A stretch of 64,000 bases of DNA from Rhodoplanes serenus (GCA_009720755.1 WNKV01000001.1:372001-436000), one strand, 5' to 3'; numbered from the stretch's first letter, positions 34,415 through 43,037 are shown. The notes: a model not told the origin generated them from the sequence alone. Numbers and translations are program-made.

Positions 34415-34849
34415 TTATTCGTTACTCGGTTCGCCCGGAACGTCCTCGGAGATTTCTTGGCCGAGCTTTGGCCCCTTGGCGAGTCGCCGTCCGAGCGCGG
34501 CGACAAACGCGTCATAGCGTTCGCCTGCCTTCGCGCGCGCGGCGGCCTGCGCAGGCTCTGGCAGCGGCGGGTTGGTGGTCAGCCAGAAGCGGACGAAGAC
34601 GGCGAGCGTCTCGACGGCGATGCCAAGATCACGCTCCAGGCGCGCCATGCGCCGGTCGAGCTGATCGAGCCGCCTGGTGAGCGCCGCCTCCTGCCGCTCG
34701 GCGGCGTCGGGTGAGAGGAATGAGGCGATGGCCGCCTCCGCGACGAGCGAGCGCGACTGGGCGCGGCGTGCGGCGTATTCCGCCAGCGCCCTGGTCACGC
34801 CGGGTTCGAGATAGACGGAAAGCCGCCGCTTCTTGTTCGGATTCGGCAT
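34415..34849 (-). CDS. CopG/ribbon-helix-helix-type regulator of the transfer genes
   Basis: A 144-residue protein with an N-terminal ribbon-helix-helix (RRLSVYLEPGVTRALAEYAA), a coiled-coil segment (LTRRLDQLDRRMARLERDLG) and a C-terminal part with FVRFWLTTNPPLPEPAQAAA, a motif seen in CopG-like proteins between traG and trbB. It probably binds DNA near the traG or trbB promoters and controls transfer. It lies six bases from the traG stop. Confidence 0.8.
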   Translation of the reverse strand: MPNPNKKRRLSVYLEPGVTRALAEYAARRAQSRSLVAEAAIASFLSPDAAERQEAALTRRLDQLDRRMARLERDLGIAVETLAVFVRFWLTTNPPLPEPAQAAARAKAGERYDAFVAALGRRLAKGPKLGQEISEDVPGEPSNE

Positions 34850-34855
34850 GGCGTC

Positions 34856-36841
34856 CTACAGCTCCATGCCGTCGTCGGGATCGAGTGAGACCTGGCGCGC
34901 GAGGCCTTGCACGAGACGGTTCATGCGGCTCAGCCGTGCGGCATCGTCCGGCTCGTCATCGTTGGGGTCGATCTCGAACTCGTTGTCGATCGGCGGCTTC
35001 TTCTCGACCGGGGCCACGCGACTGAGCTCGGGCTGGCGCCGCCTCTCGGAGCCCGTCGGATCCTCGTCATTCATGCCGCTCACGGGTGGCGCGGCTTCCG
35101 GCAAAGGTTGCGGCGGCAGGGGCCTGCCGGTCCAGTCATTCGCTTGATGGTGTTCCGCCGCCTTCAGCACCGGCGGCGGCAAGATGCGCGCCTGTAATCT
35201 CCGGTCCTCGAAGTAGCGCGCCTTCTTGGCGCGGATGGGCGGCGTGCCGGCGACCATCACGATCTCGTCTGTGGGCGGGAGCTGCATGATCTCGCCGGGC
35301 GTGAGCAGCGGCCGGGCCGTCTCCGAGCGCGAGACCATCAGGTGTCCGAGCCAGGGGCTGAGGCGATGGCCGGCGTAGTTGCGCATGGCGCGGAGCTCGG
35401 TCGCCGTGCCGAGCGCGTCGCTCACGCGTTTGGCCGTGCGCTCGTCGTTGGTCGCGAAGCTCACCCGCACATGGCAATTGTCGAGGATCGAGTTGTTCGG
35501 GCCGTAAGCCTTCTCGATCTGGTTGAGGCTCTGCGCGATCAGGAACGACTTCAGCCCATAGCCGGCCATGAACGCCAGCGCGCTCTCGAAGAAGTCGAGG
35601 CGGCCGAGTGCGGGGAACTCGTCGAGCATGAGAAGCAGGCGGTGACGGCGGGACTTCGCATGGAGATCTTCCGTCAGCCGCCGGCCGATCTGGTTGAGGA
35701 TCAGCCGGATCAGCGGCTTGGTGCGGGCGATGTCGGACGGCGGCACAACGAGGTAGAGCGTCGTCGGCGGCGCGCCGCCGACGATATCGGTGATCCGCCA
35801 GTCGCAGCGGCGCGTGACGGCCGCGACGACGGGGTCGCGGTAGAGGCCGAGAAAGGACATGGCGGTGCTCAACACGCCGCTGCGCTCGTTGTCCGACTTG
35901 TTGAGGAGCTCGCGCGCGGCGCTGGCGATGACCGGGTGCGGTCCGGCCTCTCCCAGATGCGGGGTCCTCATCATCGCGGCGAGCGTCGACTCGATCGGTC
36001 GGCGCGGATCGGAGAGGAAGGAGGCGACGCCGGCGAGCGTCTTGTCCTCCTCGGCGTAGAGCACGTGGAGGATGGCGCCGACCAGCAGCGCATGAGAGGT
36101 CTTCTCCCAATGGTTCCTCTTCTCGAGCGAGCCTTCCGGGTCGACCAGGATGTCGGCGATGTTCTGGACGTCGCGGACTTCCCATTCGCCGCGCCGGACT
36201 TCGAGCAGAGGATTGTAGGCAGAAGACTTGGCGTTCGTCGGATCGAACAGGAGCACGCGGCCGTGCCGGGCGCGAAATCCCGACGTGAGCTGCCAGTTCT
36301 CACCCTTGATGTCGTGGACGATGGCGCTCCCCGGCCAAGTGAGGAGCGAGGGAATGACCAAACCCACACCTTTGCCGCTCCTGGTCGGGGCAAAGCAGAG
36401 GACGTGCTCGGGGCCGTCGTGGCGGAGATAGTCGCGGCCGAGCTTGCCGAGCACGACGCCGTCGGGGCCGAGCAGGCCGGCGCCCTTCACCTCATCGGGG
36501 CGGGCCCATCGTGCTGAACCGTAGGTGTCGACGTTCTTGGTTTCGCGGGCCCGCAACACCGACATGGCGATCGCGACAGCGATCGCCATTAATCCGCCCG
36601 ATGCTGCGATGACAGCCCCTTCCACGAAGATCGCCGGCGCGTAGGCGTCGTAGAAGAACCACCACGCATAGAACGCTGGGGGATAATAGACCGGCCAGCC
36701 GAACAGGATGAACCAGGGCTCACCGAGCTGCGCCTGAAAGTTCAATCGCCACGCCGTCCATTCCGTGGCGCCCCAGGTCGTCGCCAGGATGATCAGCGCG
36801 ACGACCAGAATCTGACCCCAGAGAATCTTCGTTGCCGACAT
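34856..36841 (-). CDS. traG: TraG/VirD4-type coupling protein
   Basis: A 661-residue ATPase that links the relaxase-DNA complex to the secretion channel. Two or three N-terminal membrane helices (about 7-27, 43-65, 70-95), then TYGSARWARPDEVKGAGLLG, Walker A APTRSGKGVGLVIPS at 151-165, NPLLEVRRGEWEVRDVQNIA, Walker B LLLMLDEFPALGRLDFF near 400, and SLNQIEKAYGPNNSILDNCH. The start at ATG 36841 gives family length. It follows the relaxase gene by 28 bp. Confidence 0.95.
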   Translation of the reverse strand: MSATKILWGQILVVALIILATTWGATEWTAWRLNFQAQLGEPWFILFGWPVYYPPAFYAWWFFYDAYAPAIFVEGAVIAASGGLMAIAVAIAMSVLRARETKNVDTYGSARWARPDEVKGAGLLGPDGVVLGKLGRDYLRHDGPEHVLCFAPTRSGKGVGLVIPSLLTWPGSAIVHDIKGENWQLTSGFRARHGRVLLFDPTNAKSSAYNPLLEVRRGEWEVRDVQNIADILVDPEGSLEKRNHWEKTSHALLVGAILHVLYAEEDKTLAGVASFLSDPRRPIESTLAAMMRTPHLGEAGPHPVIASAARELLNKSDNERSGVLSTAMSFLGLYRDPVVAAVTRRCDWRITDIVGGAPPTTLYLVVPPSDIARTKPLIRLILNQIGRRLTEDLHAKSRRHRLLLMLDEFPALGRLDFFESALAFMAGYGLKSFLIAQSLNQIEKAYGPNNSILDNCHVRVSFATNDERTAKRVSDALGTATELRAMRNYAGHRLSPWLGHLMVSRSETARPLLTPGEIMQLPPTDEIVMVAGTPPIRAKKARYFEDRRLQARILPPPVLKAAEHHQANDWTGRPLPPQPLPEAAPPVSGMNDEDPTGSERRRQPELSRVAPVEKKPPIDNEFEIDPNDDEPDDAARLSRMNRLVQGLARQVSLDPDDGMEL

Positions 36842-36869
36842 CACGCGCTCTCCTTGGCCGATCGTCTCG

Positions 36870-38609
36870 TCACAAGCCGATCCCCCGTTTGCGGCCGAAG
36901 CTCCAGTCGATGCCGCCGTCGCCGCGCGCCATACCGGAGACATGGCGGCCGAGATGCTGTTCGAGCGAGGGCGACCACGGCACGAGCTGGAAGCCGAGGC
37001 CGTCGTCGAGCATCGCGAAGCGTCCAGAGGCGAGATCGAAGCGGCGGCGGTAGGTGCCCGCGACGTACTCGCCGGCATTGGATTTGACGGCCGTCCGTCC
37101 GGTCCCGGCGGCGAGGCGCTCGCTCAGCGCATCGAGCTCGCGACGCCGCAGCGTCTCGATCAGGTTGCGGCTGAAGCTGACCCCGCGGCTCTGCCGCTCG
37201 GCCAGGCCCTGAGCGATGAGATGCTCGGCGCGACGGTCGAGCGCGTCGCGGACCTCGGCGCCGAAGCCGCCGGCGCCAAGCGGGACTGGCTCGCGCGCAA
37301 TGGCCTGGCGGTCGAGCCAGGTGGCGCCGTTCGCCGTGATCTGCTGCTCGAGCGGAAGGTCCGACCGGACGGCGAGCGCGACACGCCGCCGGCCCTGCGC
37401 ATCGTCGAACCGGCGCAGCTCGACGATCGAGCCCGGGGCGGAGTCTCCGGCCGCGTTGAGATCGGCGAGCCTGATGTGATGGGTGCGGCCATCGACGCCG
37501 TCGACGACGGCGTAGGCGGTGCCCTTCAGCTCGTCGTCGAGCCCGCGCGCCAGCAAGCGGCCGACGATCGGCTCGTCCAGGCTTTCGCCGGCCAGCACGT
37601 AGCTCGAAGGCCCGCGTTCGATACCGCGCTCGGCGAGGCCGCGATGAATCCGCTTGATGATGTCGCCACGCTCGCCGAGCTCCCGCAAACTCTTCTCGGC
37701 CTGATCGAAGATGACCCATTGACTTGGCCCAATCTGGTCGGCGAGCCCGAGGGCCTCCAGCTTGCGCAGGCGTCCGACCTTCAGCGCGTGGAATTCGTCG
37801 GGCTGACGGCCGGCGCGCGGCGCGAGGTCGATGATACCGGTGCGATAGGCATCGCGGGCAAGCTGGCGGTCGAGGTTCGTCCAGCGCTCGGCTTCGATTT
37901 GGCGCTCCAGCGCGGTGCGGATGTCGTGGTCGGTGCGCAGGCCGAGTTCTTGGGTGATCAGGTCGCGCGCGCGGTCGCGCATGCCTTCCTTGATGTAGTC
38001 GCGCGCGATGACGAGGTTCTCGCCGTCGTCACGAACGCCGCGCACGATCAGGTGGACGTGGGGGTGCTCGGTGTTCCAGTGGTCGACCGCCACCCAGTCG
38101 AGTCTTGTCCTGAGATCTTTCTCCATCTGGCCGACCAGGTCGCGGGTGAACCGCTTGAGGTCCGCCATCTCGATCGCGTCATCCGGCGACACGATGAAGC
38201 GGAAGTGATGGCGGTCGTCGGCGCAGCGCTCCGCGAAAGCCTTCGGATCGGCTTCATCGGTGCCGGGACCGAAGAGCCGCGCCTTCTCTCCGTCCCGGGT
38301 GACGCCCTCGCGCCGGAGATAGCCGAGATGGGTCACGAGCGAGGCGCCGCGTGCGCCGTGGCGGACGACGCGTGCCTTGACGACGGCGCCGCGCGAGCGC
38401 GACGTGATGAGCCGGTTGGCCTGGATCGAGGCGCGCTGGCCGCGGCCGAAGCGGGAGCGATGGCCGGGACCGATCGTCCCTTTGCGGGAGACGGAGCCGC
38501 CGGCGCGCTGGGCGGCGGCGAGCGCCTGCGCGATGAAGGGCCGCGCCCGCTGCGTGCGCGTCGAGCGGATGCGGCCAGGCCGGATGCGGAAGTCGTCCTC
38601 GGCGCTCAT
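36870..38609 (-). CDS. rlxS: MOBP-type relaxase (VirD2/RlxS family, DUF3363)
   Basis: A 579-residue relaxase that nicks oriT and pilots the single strand into the recipient. The catalytic domain has VVRHGARGASLVTHLGYLRR and the metal-binding HPHVHLIVRG (His at 182, 184 or 186). The rest is DUF3363: KLEALGLADQIGPSQWVIF, ERGIERGPSSYVLAGES, and the end SPSLEQHLGRHVSGMARGDG, IDWSFGRKRGIGL. Basic N-terminus (RRTQRAR-rich) fits DNA binding. The candidate oriT lies 128-161 bp upstream of the ATG at 38609. The antisense strand has a long spurious open frame. Confidence 0.93.
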   Translation of the reverse strand: MSAEDDFRIRPGRIRSTRTQRARPFIAQALAAAQRAGGSVSRKGTIGPGHRSRFGRGQRASIQANRLITSRSRGAVVKARVVRHGARGASLVTHLGYLRREGVTRDGEKARLFGPGTDEADPKAFAERCADDRHHFRFIVSPDDAIEMADLKRFTRDLVGQMEKDLRTRLDWVAVDHWNTEHPHVHLIVRGVRDDGENLVIARDYIKEGMRDRARDLITQELGLRTDHDIRTALERQIEAERWTNLDRQLARDAYRTGIIDLAPRAGRQPDEFHALKVGRLRKLEALGLADQIGPSQWVIFDQAEKSLRELGERGDIIKRIHRGLAERGIERGPSSYVLAGESLDEPIVGRLLARGLDDELKGTAYAVVDGVDGRTHHIRLADLNAAGDSAPGSIVELRRFDDAQGRRRVALAVRSDLPLEQQITANGATWLDRQAIAREPVPLGAGGFGAEVRDALDRRAEHLIAQGLAERQSRGVSFSRNLIETLRRRELDALSERLAAGTGRTAVKSNAGEYVAGTYRRRFDLASGRFAMLDDGLGFQLVPWSPSLEQHLGRHVSGMARGDGGIDWSFGRKRGIGL

Positions 38610-38657
38610 GGCCGCGGCCCCGCACATCGCGCCAAGCGACGGAATTCATTGAAGAAG

Positions 38658-38706
38658 TGCCGAAGCCGCAGGCTGCGCCGGGACGGCGCACCTCGCGGCT
38701 TCGGCA
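38658..38706. repeat. nested hairpin between oriT candidate and relaxase gene
   Basis: TGCCGAAGCCGC (38658-38669) pairs with GCGGCTTCGGCA (38695-38706), and inside it TGCGCCG (38674-38680) pairs with CGGCGCA (38684-38690). The inner right arm continues into CCTCGCG; the 11-mer GCGCACCTCGC here recurs in the oriT hairpin at 38737-38753. It may be a relaxosome binding site or an RNA leader of the relaxase transcript. Confidence 0.6.
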
Positions 38707-38736
38707 TGTAAGCTATTGAAAACGCACAACCGTCCT

Positions 38737-38770
38737 GGCGCGCACCTCGCGCCCCTTTATCCTGCCATCG
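38737..38770 (+). other. candidate origin of transfer (oriT) with IncP-type nick motif
   Basis: A perfect inverted repeat GGCGCG (38737-38742) / CGCGCC (38748-38753) with five bases between is followed after five bases by TATCCTGC (38758-38765). TATCCTG|C is the nick consensus of IncP/RP4-type oriT sites (YATCCTG|Y), with the cut expected between 38764 and 38765. An inverted repeat just before the nick is the usual layout. The site lies directly upstream of a MOBP relaxase gene. This order would transfer the relaxase gene last. Confidence 0.65.
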
Positions 38771-38853
38771 TGCGGACGTGGTTGCGCCCTCCCGCCTCAC
38801 CACACGCTCTTGTGCGCTGGGGGTCGCTACATCGCGATTGGGCAACGAGCGCG

Positions 38854-39627
38854 TCATTGCTGCGGGTCCGGACTCGCTTGCGCGACGAAGAGGCCGGAGG
38901 AGCGCGGTGAAAGCGCTGCCGCGTCCCGCGCTCGTGGTGCTGTCGCGTTGTCACCGGGCGCGCGCTGTTCTTGCGATGGGGCTGCATTCGCGTTGCCGTT
39001 CGCGCGCACGACGAACAAAGGAGAGCGCGTCCAGGCGAGCGAATCAGGCGCAATCGCGGTCACGCGCTCGAGCGGTTCGCCGCCGACAAGGGGCGCGAGC
39101 AAAGCGACATAGGCACGCGTTTCGGCCGGCAGAGCGCGCACGCCCGCAAGGTATTCGTCATAACGCTGCGGGCCCGCATTGTAGGCCGCGAGGAAGCCCG
39201 GCGATCCGTAACGGTCGTGCATCTCGCGCAGGTACGCGGCGCCGGCCAGGATGTTGTCGCGCGGATCGAACGGATCGCGGCCGAGACCGTAACGGGCGCG
39301 CAGCTCCGACCACGTGTCCGGCAAGATCTGCATCAGGCCCATCGCGCCGTTGCGAGAGACGGCGCGCACATCGCCGGCGCTTTCCGCGTCCATGACGGCC
39401 CGTATCCAAGCGACGGGCAGGCCGAAACGCCGCGCCGCTTCCGCGATGTAGTCAGCGATTGTGTGGTCGCTCCGAAGACGCGCGGTAGACGCGTTCTGCG
39501 CAAGCGCAACGCTGGTGAAGGGCGCGGCGATCAGCAGGCCGGAAAGGAGAAGAGCGGGAAGACGCCGGGCGAGCGAGCCCCGCCCAGCCGTCTCACTCCG
39601 TCTCCGCGAGATCAAGCGGATGACCAT
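38854..39627 (-). CDS. lytic transglycosylase (VirB1-like)
   Basis: A 257-residue exported enzyme that opens the cell wall locally for the mating channel. A signal peptide (LPALLLSGLLIAAPFTSVAL) precedes the SLT domain: FGLPVAWIRAVMDAESAGDV with the catalytic Glu near residue 82, RNGAMGLMQILPDTW, YGLGRDPFDPRDNILAGAAY, and FLAAYNAGPQRY. The C-terminal 70 residues are polar and Ala/Pro-rich. The gene is transcribed with the DUF736-traF group, five bases after the DUF736 gene. Confidence 0.92.
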   Translation of the reverse strand: MVIRLISRRRSETAGRGSLARRLPALLLSGLLIAAPFTSVALAQNASTARLRSDHTIADYIAEAARRFGLPVAWIRAVMDAESAGDVRAVSRNGAMGLMQILPDTWSELRARYGLGRDPFDPRDNILAGAAYLREMHDRYGSPGFLAAYNAGPQRYDEYLAGVRALPAETRAYVALLAPLVGGEPLERVTAIAPDSLAWTRSPLFVVRANGNANAAPSQEQRAPGDNATAPRARDAAALSPRSSGLFVAQASPDPQQ

Positions 39628-39631
39628 CGCG

Positions 39632-39967
39632 TCAATCCCGCTCGGGGCGCTTTTGAGGGCGGTTCCAGTGCAGGCCCCAGATCGACTTTGCGTCGCCGGA
39701 CTGGAACAGGTTGGCGCGGATCGGCTGGCTGAGCGCCGGGTCGTCGATCTGGACGGAGACGTAGTCGCCGGCCTTCTCGCCGGTGCGCTTCCAGCCGGCG
39801 CCGATCTCAGGCCCGTTGCTGTCGCCGAGATGGACGCGGTAGTCCGGCGCGTTCTCGGCGTCCGAATGCTCGGCCGGAATGAGCACGATCTCGCCGTTCA
39901 GCGTGAGCGTGCGGACGTGCCCGGCATAGCCGTTCTTGGTGCGGGTGAACTCTCCGATCTGTGGCAT
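39632..39967 (-). CDS. DUF736-family protein, copy 1
   Basis: A 111-residue beta-rich protein of the DUF736 family: MPQIGEFTRTKNGYAGHVRT, then IVLIPAEHSDAENAPDYRVH, GAGWKRTGEKAGDYVSVQID, and IRANLFQSGDAKSIWGLHW. The family is a regular partner of alphaproteobacterial conjugative elements, but its biochemical role is unknown. The GGGAGC site lies 8 bp before the ATG. A second, diverged copy lies at 45191-45514. Confidence 0.9.
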   Translation of the reverse strand: MPQIGEFTRTKNGYAGHVRTLTLNGEIVLIPAEHSDAENAPDYRVHLGDSNGPEIGAGWKRTGEKAGDYVSVQIDDPALSQPIRANLFQSGDAKSIWGLHWNRPQKRPERD

Positions 39968-40012
39968 TGAAAGCTCCCTATGTGCGGTGAAGGGGACGTG
40001 CTCGGCGCGCCG

Positions 40013-40558
40013 TCACCGCGTTGCGGCGTGCCATTGGAAGCGGCCGTCGCCGTCCTCGTCGGTCCACAGCGGCACCGCGCGGCCGATGATCGTTTTCGTG
40101 GCGAGCGGGCCGAAGTAGCGGCCGTCCATGCTGTCGGGAGCGGCCCAGTTCATCAGGAAGACTTCGCCATGGGCGATGCGGCGGCAGCCCTGCCAGGACG
40201 GCAAGACACGGCCGGCGCGGTCGCGCGCCAGCGCGTCGCCCATGTCGATCCCGTCGACCGTGATGCGCGATCCGTCCCGGCAAACCTGCTGGCCAGCAAC
40301 GGCGGCGACGCGCTTCATCAGCGGCACGCCGCGGGGCAGATAGCGGCGTTCGGCCATGAAGGAGGCGAGCGGCTCGGGCGTCTCGACCGCCACGAGATCG
40401 GTGACTTCGAGGTGACGCGCCGGCGCGATGGAATAGAGGCCGAGCGGTACGCTGGCGGACGCATTCCAGATGAGCCTCGGCGTCACTGGAAGGAAGGAGA
40501 GAACGCCGACCGCCACCACGGCGAGGGAGGTCGTCATGACATAGCCGAGGCGCGTCAC
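40013..40558 (-). CDS. traF: TraF-type conjugal transfer signal peptidase (S26)
   Basis: A 181-residue membrane peptidase of family S26. One N-terminal helix (VMTTSLAVVAVGVLSFL) is followed by the catalytic Ser in NASASVPLGLY (Ser36) and the general base Lys in PLMKRVAAVAGQ (Lys82), then FLMNWAAPDSMDGRYFGPL. In RP4, TraF cuts and cyclises the TrbC pilin; a substrate TrbC is encoded at 32906-33265. The ATG overlaps the DUF2840 stop (ATGA at 40555-40558). Confidence 0.92.
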   Translation of the reverse strand: MTRLGYVMTTSLAVVAVGVLSFLPVTPRLIWNASASVPLGLYSIAPARHLEVTDLVAVETPEPLASFMAERRYLPRGVPLMKRVAAVAGQQVCRDGSRITVDGIDMGDALARDRAGRVLPSWQGCRRIAHGEVFLMNWAAPDSMDGRYFGPLATKTIIGRAVPLWTDEDGDGRFQWHAATR

Positions 40559-41064
40559 GGCTCGACCCTCCGCCGCAGGAGGATCGCCCGATGCTGCTCC
40601 ACGGTGTAGCGGCGCGGCTCCTCGCCGGCGGTCAGGCGGTGGTGGACGTGGCGCCAGTGATGCGGCGACACCTCGGCCGGGTCGATGCCGATCGCCTCGA
40701 TCGCATCGACGATCTGGAGGACGCGCTCGACCTTCGGCCAGCCCTCCATCTTGAGCAAGATGTCGCCGCCGGGGCGCACGAAGGGCAGCGTCTGATAGCG
40801 CTCGCCGGGCGTGATCGCGCGCACGATGTCGATGCGCGACAAGATGGTGCCATGGTCGTTGGAGGCCCAGCGCACGAAGGCGAAGACGCTGTTGGGCGTG
40901 AAGGCGAGCACGCGGCGGTGCCGGTCGAGGATCTGCTCGTCCTTCTCCTTGCCGAAGTGGATCCAGTATTCGACCTTCTTCTCGATCCAGGTCAGCTCGA
41001 CGCGTGTCAAGCCGTCGGCGGGAAGCGGCGACGGCACGAGGCGCAGGTGAGGCGCACCGGTCAT
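40555..41064 (-). CDS. DUF2840-family protein
   Basis: A 169-residue protein with the family blocks TRVELTWIEKKVEYWIHFGK, LAFTPNSVFAFVRWASNDHG, RIDIVRAITPGERYQTLPFV and HHWRHVHHRL. DUF2840 genes are nearly always next to traF in alphaproteobacterial conjugative elements. No function is known. Its ATG at 41064 overlaps the stop of the ribbon-helix-helix gene and its stop overlaps traF, so it is part of a tightly coupled string. Confidence 0.88.
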   Translation of the reverse strand: MTGAPHLRLVPSPLPADGLTRVELTWIEKKVEYWIHFGKEKDEQILDRHRRVLAFTPNSVFAFVRWASNDHGTILSRIDIVRAITPGERYQTLPFVRPGGDILLKMEGWPKVERVLQIVDAIEAIGIDPAEVSPHHWRHVHHRLTAGEEPRRYTVEQHRAILLRRRVEP

Positions 41065-41315
41065 GGGTGGTCTCCTTCGGCTGGAGGGAATTCGCGGGCG
41101 AGCAGGTCGCGCAGCATGTCCGCGACGGTCAGGCCGTGCTGGAAGGCTGCGATCTTGATGCGGCCGCGCAGCTCCGGCGTGATGTCGATCGTCAGCCGCG
41201 CGGTGAAAGCGGCCGCGTCGTCGTTGCTGTTGGGGCGCGGTGCAGATGCCTTGATCCAGCGTTCGGGATCGGCCGGCCGCGCGATGAAGGCGCGTTTCGG
41301 GGAGCGCTGCGTCAT
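41061..41315 (-). CDS. ribbon-helix-helix protein next to ParA
   Basis: An 84-residue protein starting MTQRSPKRAFIARPADPERW with a C-terminal block FTARLTIDITPELRGRIKIA, AFQHGLTVADMLRDLLAREF, which is a ribbon-helix-helix DNA-binding fold. It overlaps the parA stop by four bases and takes the place that ParB or a small centromere-binding protein has in other partition operons, so it may be the ParA partner. Confidence 0.8.
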   Translation of the reverse strand: MTQRSPKRAFIARPADPERWIKASAPRPNSNDDAAAFTARLTIDITPELRGRIKIAAFQHGLTVADMLRDLLAREFPPAEGDHP

Positions 41316-41950
41316 CGCGCCAGCCTCCCGACTTCGGCCGCAAGAGCGGTGATCTCGCGCGCCGCCGGACTTTCTGTGTGTGCTTCCCAGACGAGGCGGC
41401 CGGACTGCGCGGCCTCCGCGAAGGCGACACGCTGACCGATCCTGGAGGCGAGCAGCGGCGGGTCGTGATCGGCGAGGGTGAGCGCGGTCTCGCGCGCGAT
41501 GACAGTGCGCGCGGCGCATCGATTGAGGACGAAGCGGGCGACGAGCTGCGGGCGATACACGCGCGCCTCGCTCAGCAGTGCTAGCATCTCGGCCGATCCC
41601 CAGCCGTCGAAGGGCGACGGCTGCACCGGGATCAGGACGATGTCGGCCGCGAGCAGTGCCGAGCGCATGAGCCCGGCGACGCGCGGCGGGCCGTCGATGA
41701 CGATGTGATCGGCATTGCGCGCGAGCTCGGGCGCTTCCCGGTGCAGCGTATCGCGCGCCAGGCCGATCACGCCGAACAGCCGTGGAAGGCTCTCGCGTGC
41801 GCGCTGCTGCGACCAGTCGAGAGCAGAACCTTGCGGATCGGCATCGATGACAGTGACGCGCTGGCGTCGTCGTGCCCATTCGCCGGCGAGGTGGAGGGCG
41901 AGCGTGGTCTTGCCGACGCCGCCTTTCTGGTTGAGCAGCGCGACGATCAT
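41312..41950 (-). CDS. parA: ParA-family partition ATPase
   Basis: A 212-residue P-loop ATPase with a deviant Walker A KGGVGKTT at residues 9-16, VTVIDADPQGSALDW, HIVIDGPPRVAGLMRSALLA (Walker B region) and IPVQPSPFDGW. The short form without an N-terminal helix-turn-helix is typical of plasmid type Ib ParA. With the adjacent small DNA-binding protein it would move or stabilise the element. The ATG at 41950 gives the family start; about 140 bp upstream lie the iterons. Confidence 0.92.
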   Translation of the reverse strand: MIVALLNQKGGVGKTTLALHLAGEWARRRQRVTVIDADPQGSALDWSQQRARESLPRLFGVIGLARDTLHREAPELARNADHIVIDGPPRVAGLMRSALLAADIVLIPVQPSPFDGWGSAEMLALLSEARVYRPQLVARFVLNRCAARTVIARETALTLADHDPPLLASRIGQRVAFAEAAQSGRLVWEAHTESPAAREITALAAEVGRLAR

Positions 41951-42089
41951 GGCGCCGCCTCCCGTTGGCGGCACTCATCCACAGGTGTGGAACGCGGAGC
42001 GGCCGTTAGAAAGATTCCGAAGGAATCCTGGTTAGAAGAGTTACGCCGCGCACATTGCTTTGAATCGACGCTCGGATTCGATGAATCCG

Positions 42090-42152
42090 GTCCCCGATGG
42101 CACGAGGATCGGGTCCCCGATGGCACGATAGGTTCCGTCCCTGATAGCACGA
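42090..42152. repeat. three iteron-like 16-bp repeats next to repA (candidate replication origin)
   Basis: GTCCCCGATGGCACGA occurs at 42090-42105 and 42113-42128, and GTCCCTGATAGCACGA at 42137-42152, spaced 23 and 24 bp (about two helical turns). They sit between the repA stop and parA. Spacing and place are those of iterons bound by a plasmid RepA. Two short dyads, GATTCC/GGAATC near 42014-42029 and GGATTC/GAATCC at 42073-42087, lie beside them. Confidence 0.75.
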
Positions 42153-42158
42153 GGCGAT

Positions 42159-43037
42159 TCACAGCTTGTCCCCAGCGCGAGAAGTCCCGCGCGGCCGCAG
42201 CGGAGCGAGGGCCGCGGAAGCGACGGGAACGAATGCGAGGCGTTCTGGGGCGTCCGGCGGCTGCTCGATGGTCAGCCGGTAGCCGGGCAGCGTCTGCCGG
42301 CGAACGATGTCGCGCAGGTCGTAGGCGAAATGCTTGAGCGGTGAGAGGCTGCCGGACTTCGCATGGAGATAGGCGACGTCGAAGCTCCAACCGTAGTGCT
42401 GGCGGCCGCCGTGCTTGCGCACCAAGCGATACAGCCAGCGCTCCAGCCCGCCGGTCAGACGGAAGTACGCGCGGTCGATTGTGAGCACCAGCGCGTCATC
42501 AAGGACAGCGGCAAAGAACCAGTCCGGTACGATCAGCTCGAGACCGAGCGGACGGCCGTGCGCGTCCGCACGCTCCTTCCACTCGTTGATCCAGGAGAAG
42601 CGGTGCATCCGCCGCTCGGTTGGCTGGCGGATCGAGGTCGCGACGGTGGTCGATTGCAGGCGGTCGAGCGCGGCCTTCAGGCGGTCGTAGTCGCGCGCGC
42701 TCACCCCGCGGCCGATGAAGGAGAGAATTTCGTATGGCGTCGCCGCCACCAGGCGCGACGGCCGCAGGCCGAGGTCGCGCGCCTCGACGATCTGTGAGGC
42801 TGCCCAGATCAGCACGTCGGCGTCCCAGATCGTCGCCATGCCGTGCTCCGGGACCGCCTCGACCCGGATGACAATGGTGCCGGCCTTGAAGTCGATCGGC
42901 GCCAGCCGCTTCGACTTGGCGAGCGAGAAGAACGGATAGGCCATGAGGTCCTGCGCGTCGCGCGGCGCGAGATCGCCGGGCAGCGCCCGGAAAAGATCGA
43001 GCTGCTCGCGTTCGCTATGGCGTCGCGCCCAGGACAT
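42159..43037 (-). CDS. repA: RepA-type plasmid replication initiator
   Basis: A 292-residue replication initiator of the alphaproteobacterial RepA group: MSWARRHSEREQLDLFRALP, DAQDLMAYPFFSLAKSKRLA, HGMATIWDADVLIWAASQIV, ATPYEILSFIGRGVSARDYD, and SFDVAYLHAKSGSLSPLKHF. These form winged helices that bind iterons and open the origin. Three iterons lie directly behind the gene. The gene implies that the element can replicate on its own at least for a time. Start chosen at MSWARRH (43037), since upstream sequence overlaps the AlpA-like gene. Confidence 0.88.
   Translation of the reverse strand: MSWARRHSEREQLDLFRALPGDLAPRDAQDLMAYPFFSLAKSKRLAPIDFKAGTIVIRVEAVPEHGMATIWDADVLIWAASQIVEARDLGLRPSRLVAATPYEILSFIGRGVSARDYDRLKAALDRLQSTTVATSIRQPTERRMHRFSWINEWKERADAHGRPLGLELIVPDWFFAAVLDDALVLTIDRAYFRLTGGLERWLYRLVRKHGGRQHYGWSFDVAYLHAKSGSLSPLKHFAYDLRDIVRRQTLPGYRLTIEQPPDAPERLAFVPVASAALAPLRPRGTSRAGDKL

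Noticed and set aside
36942-38711. 589-codon open frame on the plus strand
   Set aside because: Antisense to the relaxase gene, which has clear motifs; no domain in the plus frame.
42090-42152. Three spaced repeats as a CRISPR array
   Set aside because: The 16-bp units are too short, the gaps only 7-8 bp, and no cas genes are near; they fit iterons beside repA.
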